Positions 54,901 to 63,508 of a DNA stretch of 64,000 nucleotides are shown in pieces. The first letter of the stretch is position 1; the number at the start of each line of letters is the position of its first letter. Source of the stretch: Mesaphorura yosii (Eukaryota > Arthropoda > Collembola > Poduromorpha > Tullbergiidae). The notes under the pieces were generated by a model, which saw only the letters and a program-made list of their open reading frames with translations, searched no databases and was not told the origin of the DNA. The stretch spans positions 1 to 64,000 of the forward strand of contig WIXG01000110.1 of assembly GCA_009869945.1 (NCBI GenBank). The letters run 5' to 3'. A program made the position numbers and the translations under genes.

Positions 54901-57900
54901 TTGACATAATAACCGCACTGGGGAATGCCGAAATAAACCCAATCTAATGAAAGGCGTGCTGAAAACTTTAATAGAAATTACGATCCTGGTCGGAAGAGTT
55001 TCTATAAACCCCACTTTGTGAAAAGGCTCAAAACCAAACTCTCGCGTTGCAGATTGCAATTTCAGTTTCCCATAAATATTTTTTAGGTTTGTTGTCTGTA
55101 ATTTATTGCCATTTTTTGCTCTGAATTTTCTTTCGGTTCTCTGCTTTTGCTGGGCTGGGAGGTCTTGTACGTTTGCTTACTTTTTACGACGCTTCAGATT
55201 TCAGAACCTCGCACGACGGCAGTTTTGAGCAGCAGAAGAAATGCAAAATTCTTCCATTCGAACCCGAAAATCTTGAATTCTTTTGAGACGAACTTGGGTT
55301 AATATTTGTTATGATAATTACGAAATGCCCATTTTTATTCTTATTTCAACGGCACCGGTATTTTAGTGCGCATATGTTCGTTGACAATTTAGTTGCAGAA
55401 AGGGTTGAAGAGTCCTTTCAGTTGTGATTGTGATTTTAACTGGTCCCTTGCAGGAAATTCTAAAAAAATCATTTAAGCTCGTCTCTCGTTTGCTAATAAA
55501 TGGAAAGGATAAAATATTTCCAGCCTTTAATAAGCCAAGGCTTTGACCCAAGTATATTCGACTGAGGGAATGGCACCAGCATTACCGTAGACTATCACAT
55601 CGTATAAAAACACCACAGCTCGCTTTCATTCCCCATTTCTCTTGAAAAAGGATTTTCCCTTTTTACTGAGAAACAATATTCACCTTTTGATTACGAAAAA
55701 CGCCAAGCTGAGATCAACCCTTTTCTTCTATTCTCATGTACGTCAGACTTTCATCTTGGGTTCCAAAAATAATTCGTATTTATTTTGTCCTGTTTGTTAG
55801 CGCAATCAACCAAATACTGCAATAACGCGCGCTCGGTCGGAATGGACCCTGCCACGAATCAGACGAATTTCAACCCTTTTATCAAATCATATAAAATCTC
55901 TTTTTCCTGCACTCGAATTGAATTAATAAACGAGCGCTGTATGGCGAAAATATCATGAACGGGTTATTTCAAAATGTTTTCTATGGACTCATTGAATTTT
56001 TTGTTGCCGAATCTTAGCTCTCGTGAATCTTACGAAATTCTTATTTTAACCCTTTTAGTTGGGACCAAAAGTGCTGCGCACTGCACAGAGGCCGGGCAGT
56101 TACTGACGTAGTTCTTTGTCTTTTTATAGTCTTCAATGAGTTTTCAGTTGAGTAACTATATTTAAGCTCAAATATTGCGGAATAAAATTTTTCCGTTGCA
56201 GAATCTCGGATTTTATGAGATGTAACCTGAACGGGGTTTCTGGGAAACCGAGCAACCTTCTTTCACAATGCAAAGAAAATTCTGAATACAAAAGTACTGA
56301 AGTTTTTAATTAGAATTTCCGATAGCAGTTCCGAGCGTATCGCAAGTGAAGTGCCGTGGGCCAGGCCAGGATGGTTGATTGATTATCTCGCTTGAATTGA
56401 ATCTCAAAATATCTCGATTGAATTCAAGTTCACTGGCAACTCCTTAAAGTTTCCAAATAATCGTTTTTACCATTGCATAGTAGAACCCTTGCAAATTACG
56501 GTGGCACAACTACGAGTATAGCCTAGCAATTGAAATCCACTCAATCATGCCTTTCATCAAAAATGAAACTCATACAGCTAATCGTCTAGTTTTTAGTTGA
56601 AGTGGGAGCCTTCTTACAAACACCTTTTTACAATCAGGAGCCGATTGGGTTGAACAGATTTAGCTTTTCATCGGGCGAAATCCGGAAGAATTCTGCTAAA
56701 CCAGGAAGCACGAAGCGGTGAGCCGTGTAGCTAACACGTACTAAATTAATCAATCCTGGCCCAGTCATCTTGCTTTTTGTACGGTGCACATCCACTTCCT
56801 CTTCGTCTTCGGCCGCCGTTCCTCTTTAATCCTTCCCGGTTTAGTCAACCCAGAAATAGATTGTGAAACACAAATAAGTAGTGGTAGGGAAGGTCATAAG
56901 AAGCGCACAAATAGGATAGTGGGTTAGGAAACCGTGCCTTGAAGTCTGGAGTTGCGCAGGGCAAGAAAGAGAAAAAAGTGTTGACGCATGACAAGCGAGC
57001 GCAATTGAATGAGCCGATCGGTCCACCGCATCTCCTTTTCATAGGAATTCGGATGTGTGCATACGTACTTATTAGTCGGTGTTTATTTTTTGGGTTTAAA
57101 CGTACTCGAGTTGATTGAAGCCGGCGAAAGTATTATTAGGTCATTGTATTCATGGCTCCTGCGCCGCAGTGAGTATTGAATGCCAAGGGTTATTCTGTTC
57201 AAGGGGGATCATTCATCATTCGGTGATGAATGGGAACTACAAGTAATTACTATTTTCCAGATTCCTGGATTTCCCATTCTATGCTCCGTGTTTGAGAGAA
57301 ACTGCTTGAATTTAAAGGATTTGTTTTGTATGGTTGGATTAACTCTCATAACAGAATAATAAAGTACCAATACAATTACTCTGAGCACTGGTACTTATCA
57401 ATCACACTATCGTGTTATTATGTATTCAGAAATGTTTACAAGCTACAATGGATTACCGAGTTTTCCATCAACACTTCGTATTAGCATGATTTACGGGCGT
57501 GAACGCAAGCATTTTGTACTTCACATTCATTCATGTCTTCGCATTTTCGTGCTAACGCTCATATCCTATGGACTTTTGGGAATACATAATTTTATTGTTC
57601 AGCGAAATGATTGAACAATGGCTACGCATATTCGATAATTGTTGTCTATGTTTGTCTCCTTATAGGTAAATCTTCCAACCGTGGTCTCACCTCGTTTCCG
57701 GTTATCCGAGAAGGGTTGCTAGGCAAAGGAAGTGGACCAGTCGATTATACACGCTACGTCAAGCGATACGGAAGCTGTGTCGAATGTGGCTACCAGACTT
57801 GCCGCGATCTCAATTACAAGGAACATTTCCACTGTTTGGATTGCTCCGAAGGTGCCCGGGTTTTCGTGAAGAAGGAAGAAATGATTCGCCATTTCAAATG

Positions 57901-60900
57901 GCACAAGAAGCGTGACGAGTCGCTTCAGCATGGGTTTATGAGGTAACTTACGAAAATGCAATTAGTATGTTCGTCTAATCTGATTGGAGACTATAACTTT
58001 GTCACTGCTGCAGATATTCTCCGAGTGATGATTGCGGCGACAGGTTCCAGGGCTGTCCACACAACCGAAAGCAAACTCACTATCATTGCCTTCAGGTGAA
58101 TTTCATGAATTTATTTCTCTATTTGAATGAAGAAATTGATGGTCACTTTCTTCGCTGTTTAGGATGGGTGTGAGAAAGTTTACATTAGTACTAGCGACGT
58201 TCAGATGCATGCGAATTATCATCGCAAAGACTCCGCCATTATTCAGGAAGGGTTTCAACGTTTCCGAGCTGCAGAAGATTGCGGTTCTGACCACTGCGCC
58301 TTTCGACATCAGCACACCACACATTTTCACTGCAGGCGAGAAGAGTGCTCGTACACCTTCAAAAATAAAGCCGACATGGGTAAGCCCGAACAACATGGTT
58401 TCACTTCATTTGACCTGCCAGTCCATAGTATGTGTAATGATTCTTATTAAATGAACGGTACTTCCAACAGAGAAACACAAAACTTACCACATTAAAGATG
58501 AGCAACTTAATCGAGATGGCTTCAAGAAATTCATGAAACATGAAATCTGCAACTTCGCAACTTGTCGCTTTTCACGCGTGTGCAATCATATCCACTGCAT
58601 TCGGGAAGGTTGCAATTATGTCTTGCATTCTTCGGGCCAGTTGTACTCGCACAAGGTGAGCATTTGCTTGTCACGAGGACGCACAAGCACTGCTGGAAAA
58701 TGAACACGGTGTATTTGACTTTGTTCCGCTGTATTGTAGAGAAAGCACGAACGACGTGATGCTGAATTGGCATATCGCAAATTCAAGTTGGCTCAGACAG
58801 TTATGCGGGGCACAATTAGCTCGGATCTGGCAAATCCTTGCTGGACTGCCTCACTAGCTTTGAGCAGATCCGAAAACAACGCCGAAAACAGCGACTCTTC
58901 GCAAAATGGTGATGGTGAAAGTGCGCACGGTGATTCGGAAGACATCTTCAAGAAATTCATTTCCAAATGCAACTGTGACGCTTCAGACAAAGAACATTAC
59001 CACTGCCGGGCTGAAAATTGTCTCAATGCACTCTTTGGGTACGGTTACATGTTTTATTATTCGTCTTCAATATGTTTCACTTAGTGTGCTTTGTGCAGAA
59101 ATGCGGACGCCGCAAATGAGCATAGTCAGAATCACGAGTTGGAAGATCGCATTTCGTCCCTTGCCTATTTCACTGTTGACCCTGCTAATTTTGACGCTCA
59201 AGATTCCACAATCCCGTGCGTGTCGGCAAAATGCTCCTACCAGAACAAGGAGAAACATTACCATTGCCTTTGGGTAAGTAATTCGTTAAACTATCGTCAT
59301 CTGAATGCTTACAAAATTTCGCGCACTACAGGATGATTGCCCCGAAATCATTTTGGCGACTGATCAGCCCTTCAAGCGGTTGGAGCATTTCAGAACACAT
59401 GAGAAAAACCAGCGACTAGAATTAATAACTGAAAAGGATGACAATGATAATGCAGACCTACAAGACGGTCTCTTTAAACGCAAACGCGGACGTCCACCAA
59501 AGAATCGAATAATTGAGGTGAGCCGAAGTGAGGAATAAATGTCCACCTTTCAATGTATATTAGAAACTATAGCTTGTAAAATTCATTTGCAGTTTCCATC
59601 CGGAGCAAACGATGCAGTCTTCACAAGTTTTAAGTTACCAAAGCCCCGGATTCCAGGACAGAGCATAGATCGGAAGATTTCTGAGTCGACTGATCTGAAG
59701 GTACAGAACCTGAGGCACAAATAAAACTGAAGTTAAAGTTAACACGAACGATTTCATTGTAGGATCCGATCGGATTTATATCCTATCCGGGGAAGGCAAG
59801 CTGTCCAGATGCATCATGCCCCTTCAATTCTGCGTCGTGCTCTCACTATCATTGTGCACACCCTAGATGTCACTTTGCAGTGAAAGACGTTCACAAACTT
59901 TCCCTCCATTTACGTGACTTCCATTCCAATGTTGACATATTAGACGGTTATGCGTACTTTGACCGAAGTTTCAATTGTCATGAAGTGAAATGCGAGTTCA
60001 ATTGCAATTCAAATCATTTCCACTGTCTCCGAGACGAGTACATCTTCCAAAGATACTCTTCCATGAGCACACACGAGTCCGAGTGCCATGAAAGCAAGTC
60101 GAACCCGGCAAGCAGTGACGAGGATGAATTGCCATGCAGTAATTCACAAGGTAAAGCAGCGAATTCTTAATAGCATTCAAATTACAATTCTATCTTCTCA
60201 ACTTCCAAATCTTTAACCAGTGATAAAATCAAACGGCATATTTTTCCCTCAAACAACTGGACAAAGCAATCTTAGCAATGGCGAAGGCAATAACAACGAT
60301 CCCGTCGATCTTTCATCGGGCCCTACGAACGGCGTTCACTACATGGGTAAGTCGAACTTCCTAGAGTGGCTACAGAACAATTGGCTACATTTTATTTGTG
60401 CCGAACTTTAGAAACCAAATCAATCACTGATCACTCCTTGAGTCGCATTCTTCAGTTGCCCGAATCGAGTGAAATGCAGTTTGGTCCCGACAGCGCATGT
60501 GGAAGGCCATTTTGTAAATTGAAAAGAAAATGCCATTACCACTGTCACCTTTGTAATCAGGTATGCGAATCAATTAGATTCTAAATTGCTCCTTTCTATG
60601 CTAATGTACAACCACCAACAATTTCTATACAGGCTTTCTCCGAGATCGAAAAATTGCGACCGCACGTCCTGAAGCACAGCAGTCTTTCGACTTCTGGAGC
60701 CAGAGCTGTACAAGACTCTGACCCTGAATCAGAAAGTTCGCTTTCATTGAAAGATCCTTGTGATTTGAGAAGCGAGACTATCCTCAGTAAATTGAATACC
60801 GACACAACGATTAACAGCAGTCATTCCTCAACAATGTCTCCGCAAATGGATCTTTCTACTGTCTCGGCTTTTGCACCCACGTCGTTGTCCAACTTTATGG

Positions 60901-61911
60901 GTTATCCCGGTACACCAAATCCGTACTTTCTCCTACAGCAAAATCCTTTTACTTCACTGTACGCTGGAATGATGTTTGGCCATGGTTATCCGTCACCGCT
61001 TTCTCTGTCGCATCCGGAGCTGCTGTCAAGTGTTCCGGCTCCAAATTCAAACCAATCGTCTCTATTGTTGTCAGGTGAAAATCCGCCTTCCATTTCACCG
61101 CTGACAACCGTGGCCCCAAGCTCGCCCACATCGGCTTCCAGCGTGACTCCATTGAAAAGACCACCGAGCAATGCGTCCTCACCTGCTTCGCCACTGAGCG
61201 AGAACAAAAGGCAGAGAATGCAACTGCGAATTCTAAAAGACGAACCGGTTCCAGAAGGCTATTTGAGATTTCGCTTCAACGAAGACTGTTCGTATCCGCA
61301 TTGTGGATATCGAGAGCATCAAACTCATTTCCATTGCACTCGCGAAGATTGTGGCTACAGTTTTTGCGATAAAACGCGATTTGTACAGCACACTGCGCGT
61401 CATGAAAGACTTGATACGCTGATGGGTGGAGATTTTAAGCAGTATCGAGCAAATGTTGCCTGCGGAAGAGAAGATTGTGCCTATGTTCCCACCGCAAATG
61501 GTAATTAACCACGGTCACTTGCAGTAATTCAAATTTCAATTCTGACCTTTCTTCGTACGTCTCATTCCAGGCACTTCACAAGCAATGCAGAACAAAGCGT
61601 CTCATTTTCATTGCTGTAAATGTCCATTTGTGTGCACCGACACGAACAAAGTTGTTGCCCACCGACGTCAACACCAAAAACTGGATTCCATAATGGCAGC
61701 TGGTTTTGAAAAGTTTATTCCTTCTCAAGAGTGCAATGTAAGAAATTAAAAATGAAACAATTTGACGTTTTTTTGATTGCTTTTTATCGTTTTCCAGATC
61801 GACGGATGTATTCATGCACAAAAGCAGACTCATTATCACTGTCTCAAATGCAACTATTCAGTTCTTGGATTATCCCAGATGTCGGCACACAAATATCGAC
61901 ACAATGATTAG
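33854..61911 (+). CDS. cas: Castor-type zinc-finger transcription factor (CASZ1 family), 21 coding exons, 1596 residues
   Basis: Castor proteins are nuclear transcription factors that set temporal identity in neural lineages and act in other tissues. Twenty-one exons join in frame (4791 nt with stop). Twelve castor-type units (C-x3-6-C, then H[FYI]HC, then C, then H-x3-5-H) lie at residues 521-563, 583-623, 643-682, 702-740, 814-849, 877-918, 1007-1047, 1065-1102, 1194-1229, 1433-1471, 1491-1538 and 1558-1594. The first four and last three align closely with my recollection of human CASZ1. Other parts are an Asn/His run (103-113), RRNKRKNFKPRNI (146-158), an acidic tract (189-208), PLDLS (233-237), PVDLR (300-304), SAMKELLGLYG (319-329, like STMTEFLGMFG in CASZ1), an AT-hook (944-954), PVDLS (1150-1154) and a Ser/Pro-rich linker (1230-1420). 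The ATG at 33854 has a good AAA context and is the first in its frame. The frame stays open further upstream, so an extra N-terminal exon cannot be excluded. Family identity is firm; exact isoforms are inferred. Confidence 0.93.
34102..34177 (+). CDS. cas: castor exon 2 (residues 43-67)
   Basis: The acceptor follows a pyrimidine tract ending caaaag and the donor is gtacgc at 34178. It encodes an acidic/Ser segment with TNLSDDDNTS. It enters in phase 1 and leaves in phase 2, matching both neighbours. The preceding intron is 121 bp and the following one 404 bp. Confidence 0.8.
34582..35102 (+). CDS. cas: castor exon 3 (residues 68-241): Asn/His run, NuRD-like motif, acidic tract, CtBP-like motif
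   Basis: The acceptor is tgcag at 34581 and the donor gtaagt at 35103 (phase 1). In order it encodes an Asn/His low-complexity run made of AAT/AAC codons, a Ser-rich block, the basic RRNKRKNFKPRNI at 34814-34852, an acidic stretch (DDDEEVNQDEDDEGDGDADD) and PLDLS at 35075-35089. A second donor-like site, gtaagc at 35010, is in the same phase. Using it would drop 31 residues, including PLDLS, without shifting the frame. Confidence 0.85.
35177..35395 (+). CDS. cas: castor exon 4 (residues 242-314)
   Basis: The acceptor ends ttacag and the donor is gtaagt at 35396; phase 1 in and out. It encodes a Pro/His/Ser-rich stretch with PVDLRLG at 35350-35370, which resembles the PxDL core of CtBP-binding sites but has Arg where Ser is usual. 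A (GCGT)4 microsatellite begins ten bases into the following intron. Confidence 0.85.
35405..35420. repeat. (GCGT)4 microsatellite beside the exon 4 donor
   Basis: Four perfect GCGT units starting ten bases after the exon 4 boundary, so length changes here would sit close to the splice site. Confidence 0.85.
35640..35708 (+). CDS. cas: castor exon 5 (residues 315-337): conserved SAMKELLGLYG motif
   Basis: A 69-bp exon with acceptor catag and donor gtaagc at 35709, phase 1 in and out. It encodes SAMKELLGLYG at 35651-35683, which parallels STMTEFLGMFG in the N-terminal half of vertebrate CASZ1 (from memory). The motif is amphipathic. Its partner is unknown to me. Skipping this exon would keep the frame. 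Confidence 0.85.
35709..53243 (+). other. cas: castor intron 5, 17.5 kb, no nested gene recognised
   Basis: By far the longest intron in a gene whose other introns are mostly under 100 bp. I found no nested gene, RNA gene or mobile element. Landmarks are a palindrome CGTACGCGTACG (36157-36168), a perfect 14-bp hairpin (45390-45422), and a C/T-rich stretch with two overlapping open frames (43746-44108 and 43930-44403, 120 and 157 codons) that match nothing I know. Enhancers are likely for such a regulator but cannot be read here. Confidence 0.75.
45390..45422. repeat. Perfect inverted repeat (14-bp stem, 5-nt loop)
   Basis: TTTCTGTGAGAAAA at 45390-45403 pairs exactly with 45409-45422 around the loop GCCGG. 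It lies in castor intron 5. The stem is too short for a microRNA precursor. Confidence 0.85.
53244..53305 (+). CDS. cas: castor exon 6 (residues 338-358), isolated 62-bp exon
   Basis: Acceptor ttctgtag, donor gtgagg at 53306. It enters in phase 1 and leaves in phase 0, which is exactly what is needed to link exon 5 (ends phase 1) to exon 7 (starts phase 0). Joining exon 5 directly to exon 7 would hit a stop at once. It encodes a hydrophilic segment DSDGKLAPAHQHSNGHQSSK with no known domain. The role rests on frame logic and splice sites. Confidence 0.75.
53306..54384 (+). other. cas: castor intron 6 (1.1 kb)
   Basis: Starts gtgagg and ends ttgcag. I see no gene, repeat or RNA in it. Confidence 0.7.
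54385..54760 (+). CDS. cas: castor exon 7 (residues 359-483)
   Basis: Acceptor gcag at 54384, donor gtaaga at 54761; phase 0 in, phase 1 out. It encodes VSLPENMSRFLAALHETASL, then a hydrophilic Ser/Asn/Lys-rich tail. No known domain. The internal Met at MSRFLAAL (54403) could serve an alternative promoter isoform, but I see no specific evidence for one. Confidence 0.85.
54761..57665 (+). other. cas: castor intron 7 (2.9 kb)
   Basis: No gene found. A short hairpin, CATTCATCA/TGATGAATG with loop TTCGG, lies at 57210-57232. Confidence 0.7.
57666..57942 (+). CDS. cas: castor exon 8 (residues 484-575): first castor zinc finger
   Basis: Acceptor tatag, donor gtaact at 57943; phase 1 in, phase 2 out. 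It encodes YTRYVKRYGSC, then C-x2-C-x4-C, HFHC-x2-C and RHFKWH, followed by KKRDESLQHGFMR, which is nearly identical to the KKRDNSLQHGFMRF stretch after finger 1 in vertebrate CASZ1. This is the strongest single identification in the gene. Confidence 0.95.
58014..58095 (+). CDS. cas: castor exon 9 (residues 576-603): first half of finger 2
   Basis: Encodes YSPSDDCGDRFQGCPHN and THYHCLQ. The intron falls between the HYHC core and the rest of finger 2. Acceptor ctgcag, donor gtgaat; phase 2 in, phase 0 out. The intron before is 71 bp. Confidence 0.93.
58163..58379 (+). CDS. cas: castor exon 10 (residues 604-675): rest of finger 2, most of finger 3
   Basis: Encodes DGCEKVYISTSDVQMHANYH, then FQRFRAAEDCG, the finger 3 cysteines, HFHCRREEC and YTFKNKADM. 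The match to vertebrate CASZ1 (KVYTSTSDV; FQRFRATEDCG; FTFKNKCDIEKH) is very close. Donor gtaagc at 58380, phase 1. Confidence 0.95.
58471..58655 (+). CDS. cas: castor exon 11 (residues 676-737): end of finger 3, most of finger 4
   Basis: Begins EKHKTYHIKDEQLNRDGFKK, then the finger 4 cysteines and HIHCIREGC. Ile replaces the usual Phe/Tyr in the HxHC core. Acceptor caacag, donor gtgagc at 58656; phase 1 in, phase 0 out. Confidence 0.95.
58740..59038 (+). CDS. cas: castor exon 12 (residues 738-836): end of finger 4, linker, most of finger 5
   Basis: Starts RKHERRD, as at the end of the fourth vertebrate finger. An Asn/Ser/Asp-rich linker of about 70 residues follows, then CNCDASDKEHYHCRAENC of finger 5. 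The linker is much shorter than the corresponding several-hundred-residue region of human CASZ1. Donor gtacgg at 59039, phase 2. Confidence 0.92.
59099..59273 (+). CDS. cas: castor exon 13 (residues 837-895): end of finger 5, first half of finger 6
   Basis: Encodes NADAANEHSQNH, which completes finger 5, then C-x4-C and KHYHCLW of finger 6. Acceptor gtgcag, donor gtaagt at 59274; phase 2 in, phase 0 out. The introns on either side are 60 and 58 bp. Confidence 0.92.
59332..59517 (+). CDS. cas: castor exon 14 (residues 896-957): end of finger 6 plus AT-hook
   Basis: Starts DDCPEI and ends the finger with LEHFRTH. An acidic spacer follows, then KRKRGRPPKNR (59476-59508), a canonical AT-hook core RGRP with flanking basic residues that would bind the minor groove of AT-rich DNA and could double as a nuclear localisation signal. 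The exon is exactly 186 bp, phase 0 at both ends, so it could be skipped without a frameshift. Confidence 0.9.
59593..59700 (+). CDS. cas: castor exon 15 (residues 958-993): linker
   Basis: A 108-bp exon, phase 0 at both ends, encoding a basic Pro/Lys linker (SFKLPKPRIPG and DRKISESTDLK) with no finger. Acceptor ttgcag, donor gtacag at 59701. It could be skipped in frame. Confidence 0.85.
59763..60150 (+). CDS. cas: castor exon 16 (residues 994-1122): fingers 7 and 8
   Basis: Finger 7 (1007-1047) has C-x4-C, HYHC-x4-C and H-x4-H. Finger 8 (1065-1102) has C-x4-C, HFHC and H-x4-H. The cysteine expected four to five residues after HFHC is Tyr1086 (TAC at 60039-60041), so this second zinc site of the unit is degenerate. 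A Ser/Asp-rich tail follows. Acceptor ttgtag, donor gtaaag at 60151, phase 1. Confidence 0.9.
60221..60346 (+). CDS. cas: castor exon 17 (residues 1123-1164): PVDLS motif
   Basis: Acceptor aaccag, donor gtaagt at 60347, phase 1 in and out. A 126-bp linker exon with NNNDPVDLSSG; PVDLS (60301-60315) fits the PxDLS consensus of CtBP-binding motifs. Human CASZ1 has SLDLT in a comparable linker. It could be skipped in frame. Confidence 0.88.
60412..60560 (+). CDS. cas: castor exon 18 (residues 1165-1214): first half of finger 9
   Basis: Encodes SLSRILQLPESSEMQFGPDS, then C-x4-C, CHYHCHLC of finger 9. The acceptor follows gccgaactttag and the donor is gtatgc at 60561; phase 1 in, phase 0 out. Confidence 0.88.
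60633..61500 (+). CDS. cas: castor exon 19 (residues 1215-1503): end of finger 9, Ser/Pro linker, finger 10, start of finger 11
   Basis: The largest exon (868 bp). AFSEIEKLRPHVLKH completes finger 9. A long Ser/Pro/Asn-rich linker follows, with hydrophobic patches (NPYFLLQQNPF, LYAGMMFGHGYPSP) and a QMDLS segment. The basic SENKRQRMQLRILKDEP leads into finger 10 (EDCSYPHCGY, THFHCTREDCGYSFCDKT), which closely matches the EDCKDAACQF...HYHCTRENCGYKFCGRT finger of CASZ1. It ends inside finger 11. Donor gtaatt at 61501, phase 1. Confidence 0.93.
61571..61737 (+). CDS. cas: castor exon 20 (residues 1504-1559): rest of finger 11, start of finger 12
   Basis: Encodes HFHCCKCPFVCTDTNKVVAH, matching [20 protein letters not shown] of CASZ1, then IMAAGFEKFIPSQEC. 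The span from the second Cys of finger 11 to HFHC is about ten residues longer than in the human finger, and the exon 19/20 junction lies inside the extra stretch. An AG 12 bases into the exon (61581-61582) could act as an alternative acceptor removing four residues in frame. Donor gtaaga at 61738. Confidence 0.93.
61798..61911 (+). CDS. cas: castor exon 21 (residues 1560-1596): end of finger 12 and stop
   Basis: Encodes C, THYHCLKC, VLGLSQMSAHKYRH, then Asn-Asp and TAG (61909-61911). It matches VVGMSQMDSHKRKH of the last CASZ1 finger. The protein ends two residues after the finger and lacks the long Gly/Ala/acidic tail of the human long isoform. Confidence 0.94.
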   Translation: MDGCIHAQKQTHYHCLKCNYSVLGLSQMSAHKYRHND

Positions 61912-62950
61912 TTTACTACTTATTAGTTAGGCACGTTACGCAGAGCCTTGTCATTGCCTATTAATCTTGACTCAATTATGTGCCTTTGCCCACGCCGTTA
62001 TTTATCTGAAATATTATGGAAATATCCTCTGAACAAGAAATGATTATCGTGCCATTTGTAAAGTAATGTAATGCTAGCAAGTTAAGTTAGTGAAATATTA
62101 ATTGCTTGGAAATGTGCTCGTCACATTCAGCATGAATTCACTTTATGCCATATAAATTCACGAGACCTTCAGTGCCAAAATGTGCATTTTAACCACATAT
62201 CTTGGCGGCATTATTCTTATAACAAATTTGGTTAACAGTTGTCTGGTAGTTTTTACTATTGGTCATTAAAGTAGCTAGTCACCAACAACCTAAATATTCG
62301 GTTTGGCTTACCTTTAACTCGTGTTAAGCGGTATTATAACACGTATGGCTTTCGGCAAGGATTGTCAGAAATTGCAACTTGAAGAACAAGAACCCGGTGA
62401 ACGTTGTAAATACAATGCAGATAAATGTGTGAATTCAATGTAGAAGTTACCAATTTTGAGCCAATAGTAGTAAAGTCGAGATCGAGAGTACGTCAAGACG
62501 TTGTAACGCTTGCAGGCACGAATTACCAAAAAGTATGCAAGTATTTACAGGGTGAAATCGCTTTCTTATATCATTTGTTAAATGAAACACGGATTTTTGC
62601 CAGAGAGGTTGTTCGCTCAACCTGCTTTAATTATTTATTACTACGTTTCATGTATTTATGGAGCTTTAGGGTGTCTCACACCAAAGAACTCAAAGTATGA
62701 ATTTGTATTGTTTCAGGTTAAGCAGTATTAAGTTTAGTTTTAGTATTGTAGGCGGAATTACGGATGCCTACGGTTTTTATTAATGTAACATTCCGTGTGA
62801 CGACATTGCTACTTTAAAAATGCTTTAACTTATAATTCAAGCCCAATTTAATATATAAACTTAATTTATTGAAATTGGCTATTGATAAATTATATCACGG
62901 ACGATGAGTTATGCCTTTGAGACACGAATAAATTAATTGTGTGAGACAAT
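61912..62950 (+). other. cas: castor 3' UTR (approximate end)
   Basis: AT-rich sequence after the stop with no further finger. It most likely runs to the AATAAA at 62927. The 91-codon open frame at 62425-62700 has no recognisable product and is probably chance. Confidence 0.55.
62927..62932 (+). promoter_or_regulatory. Candidate castor polyadenylation signal AATAAA
   Basis: AATAAA about 1 kb after the stop, followed by a TG-rich stretch (TTGTGTGAG), as expected around a cleavage site. Confidence 0.45.
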
Positions 62951-63364
62951 AGTTATCTGTATTCTTGCAGCCCTCACACCCTCAGGATCATGAGGAGGAG
63001 AAATTATGACACTAAAAAGGAATCGAACAAACACAAATCAGCGAAACAAACGTAAACAAAATACAAATCTCAAATCTGAACTCAATCACAGACACAAAGA
63101 AAGGTGATAATATCCGTCCTAATTAATGGTGTGCTCACGATGCTCACGATAAGCAAAAAACTAACTCAAGTGATGCTAAAAGCTAGCGCTCTTCTTATTT
63201 CCTAGTCGCTATCAAGTATCCACGACAGTTTTAAAAGCATACGACTAGCGCTATCGAAAATCTAACTAAACCGTATCGTATCCCTTTAAAATATATGAGC
63301 CTCACGGCAACTTTAGCTGCAGGTGAGAGCTTTGCAGCTTCAAGTTCCAGCCCTTTATCGTCAT
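62951..63364. other. Gap between convergent genes
   Basis: About 400 bp between the castor polyadenylation region and the TMEM256 stop codon. It probably contains the TMEM256 3' UTR. I could not fix the - strand polyadenylation signal; AATAAA-complement candidates lie only beyond it near 62775. Confidence 0.5.
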
Positions 63365-63508
63365 TTACCAGATCAAGGACAACCAAGCTAGAATGAGTGT
63401 AGTTCCTCCGAATGGAGCAATCTTTTTAATTCGCGGGTCCCCTGTCATCCCATGATAATAACAGCTGCCACAAAATACAAGTGTTCCAGTTGCCATCAAA
63501 AGACCAGT
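63365..63508 (-). CDS. Tmem256: TMEM256 last coding exon
   Basis: 48 codons including stop, starting in phase 0 after the acceptor gtgttag. It encodes the third and fourth hydrophobic segments with the conserved TGDPRI and APFGGT turn between them. Confidence 0.92.
   Translation of the reverse strand, partial: TGLLMATGTLVFCGSCYYHGMTGDPRIKKIAPFGGTTLILAWLSLIW

Noticed and set aside
57611-57665. Start codon at 57611 for a separate zinc-finger gene
   Set aside because: The first 18 codons are intron ending in tatag; the frame joins exon 7 in the correct phase, so this is the middle of castor.
62425-62700. 91-codon frame in the castor 3' region
   Set aside because: Lies in the 3' UTR, has no homology I recognise and no splice sites.
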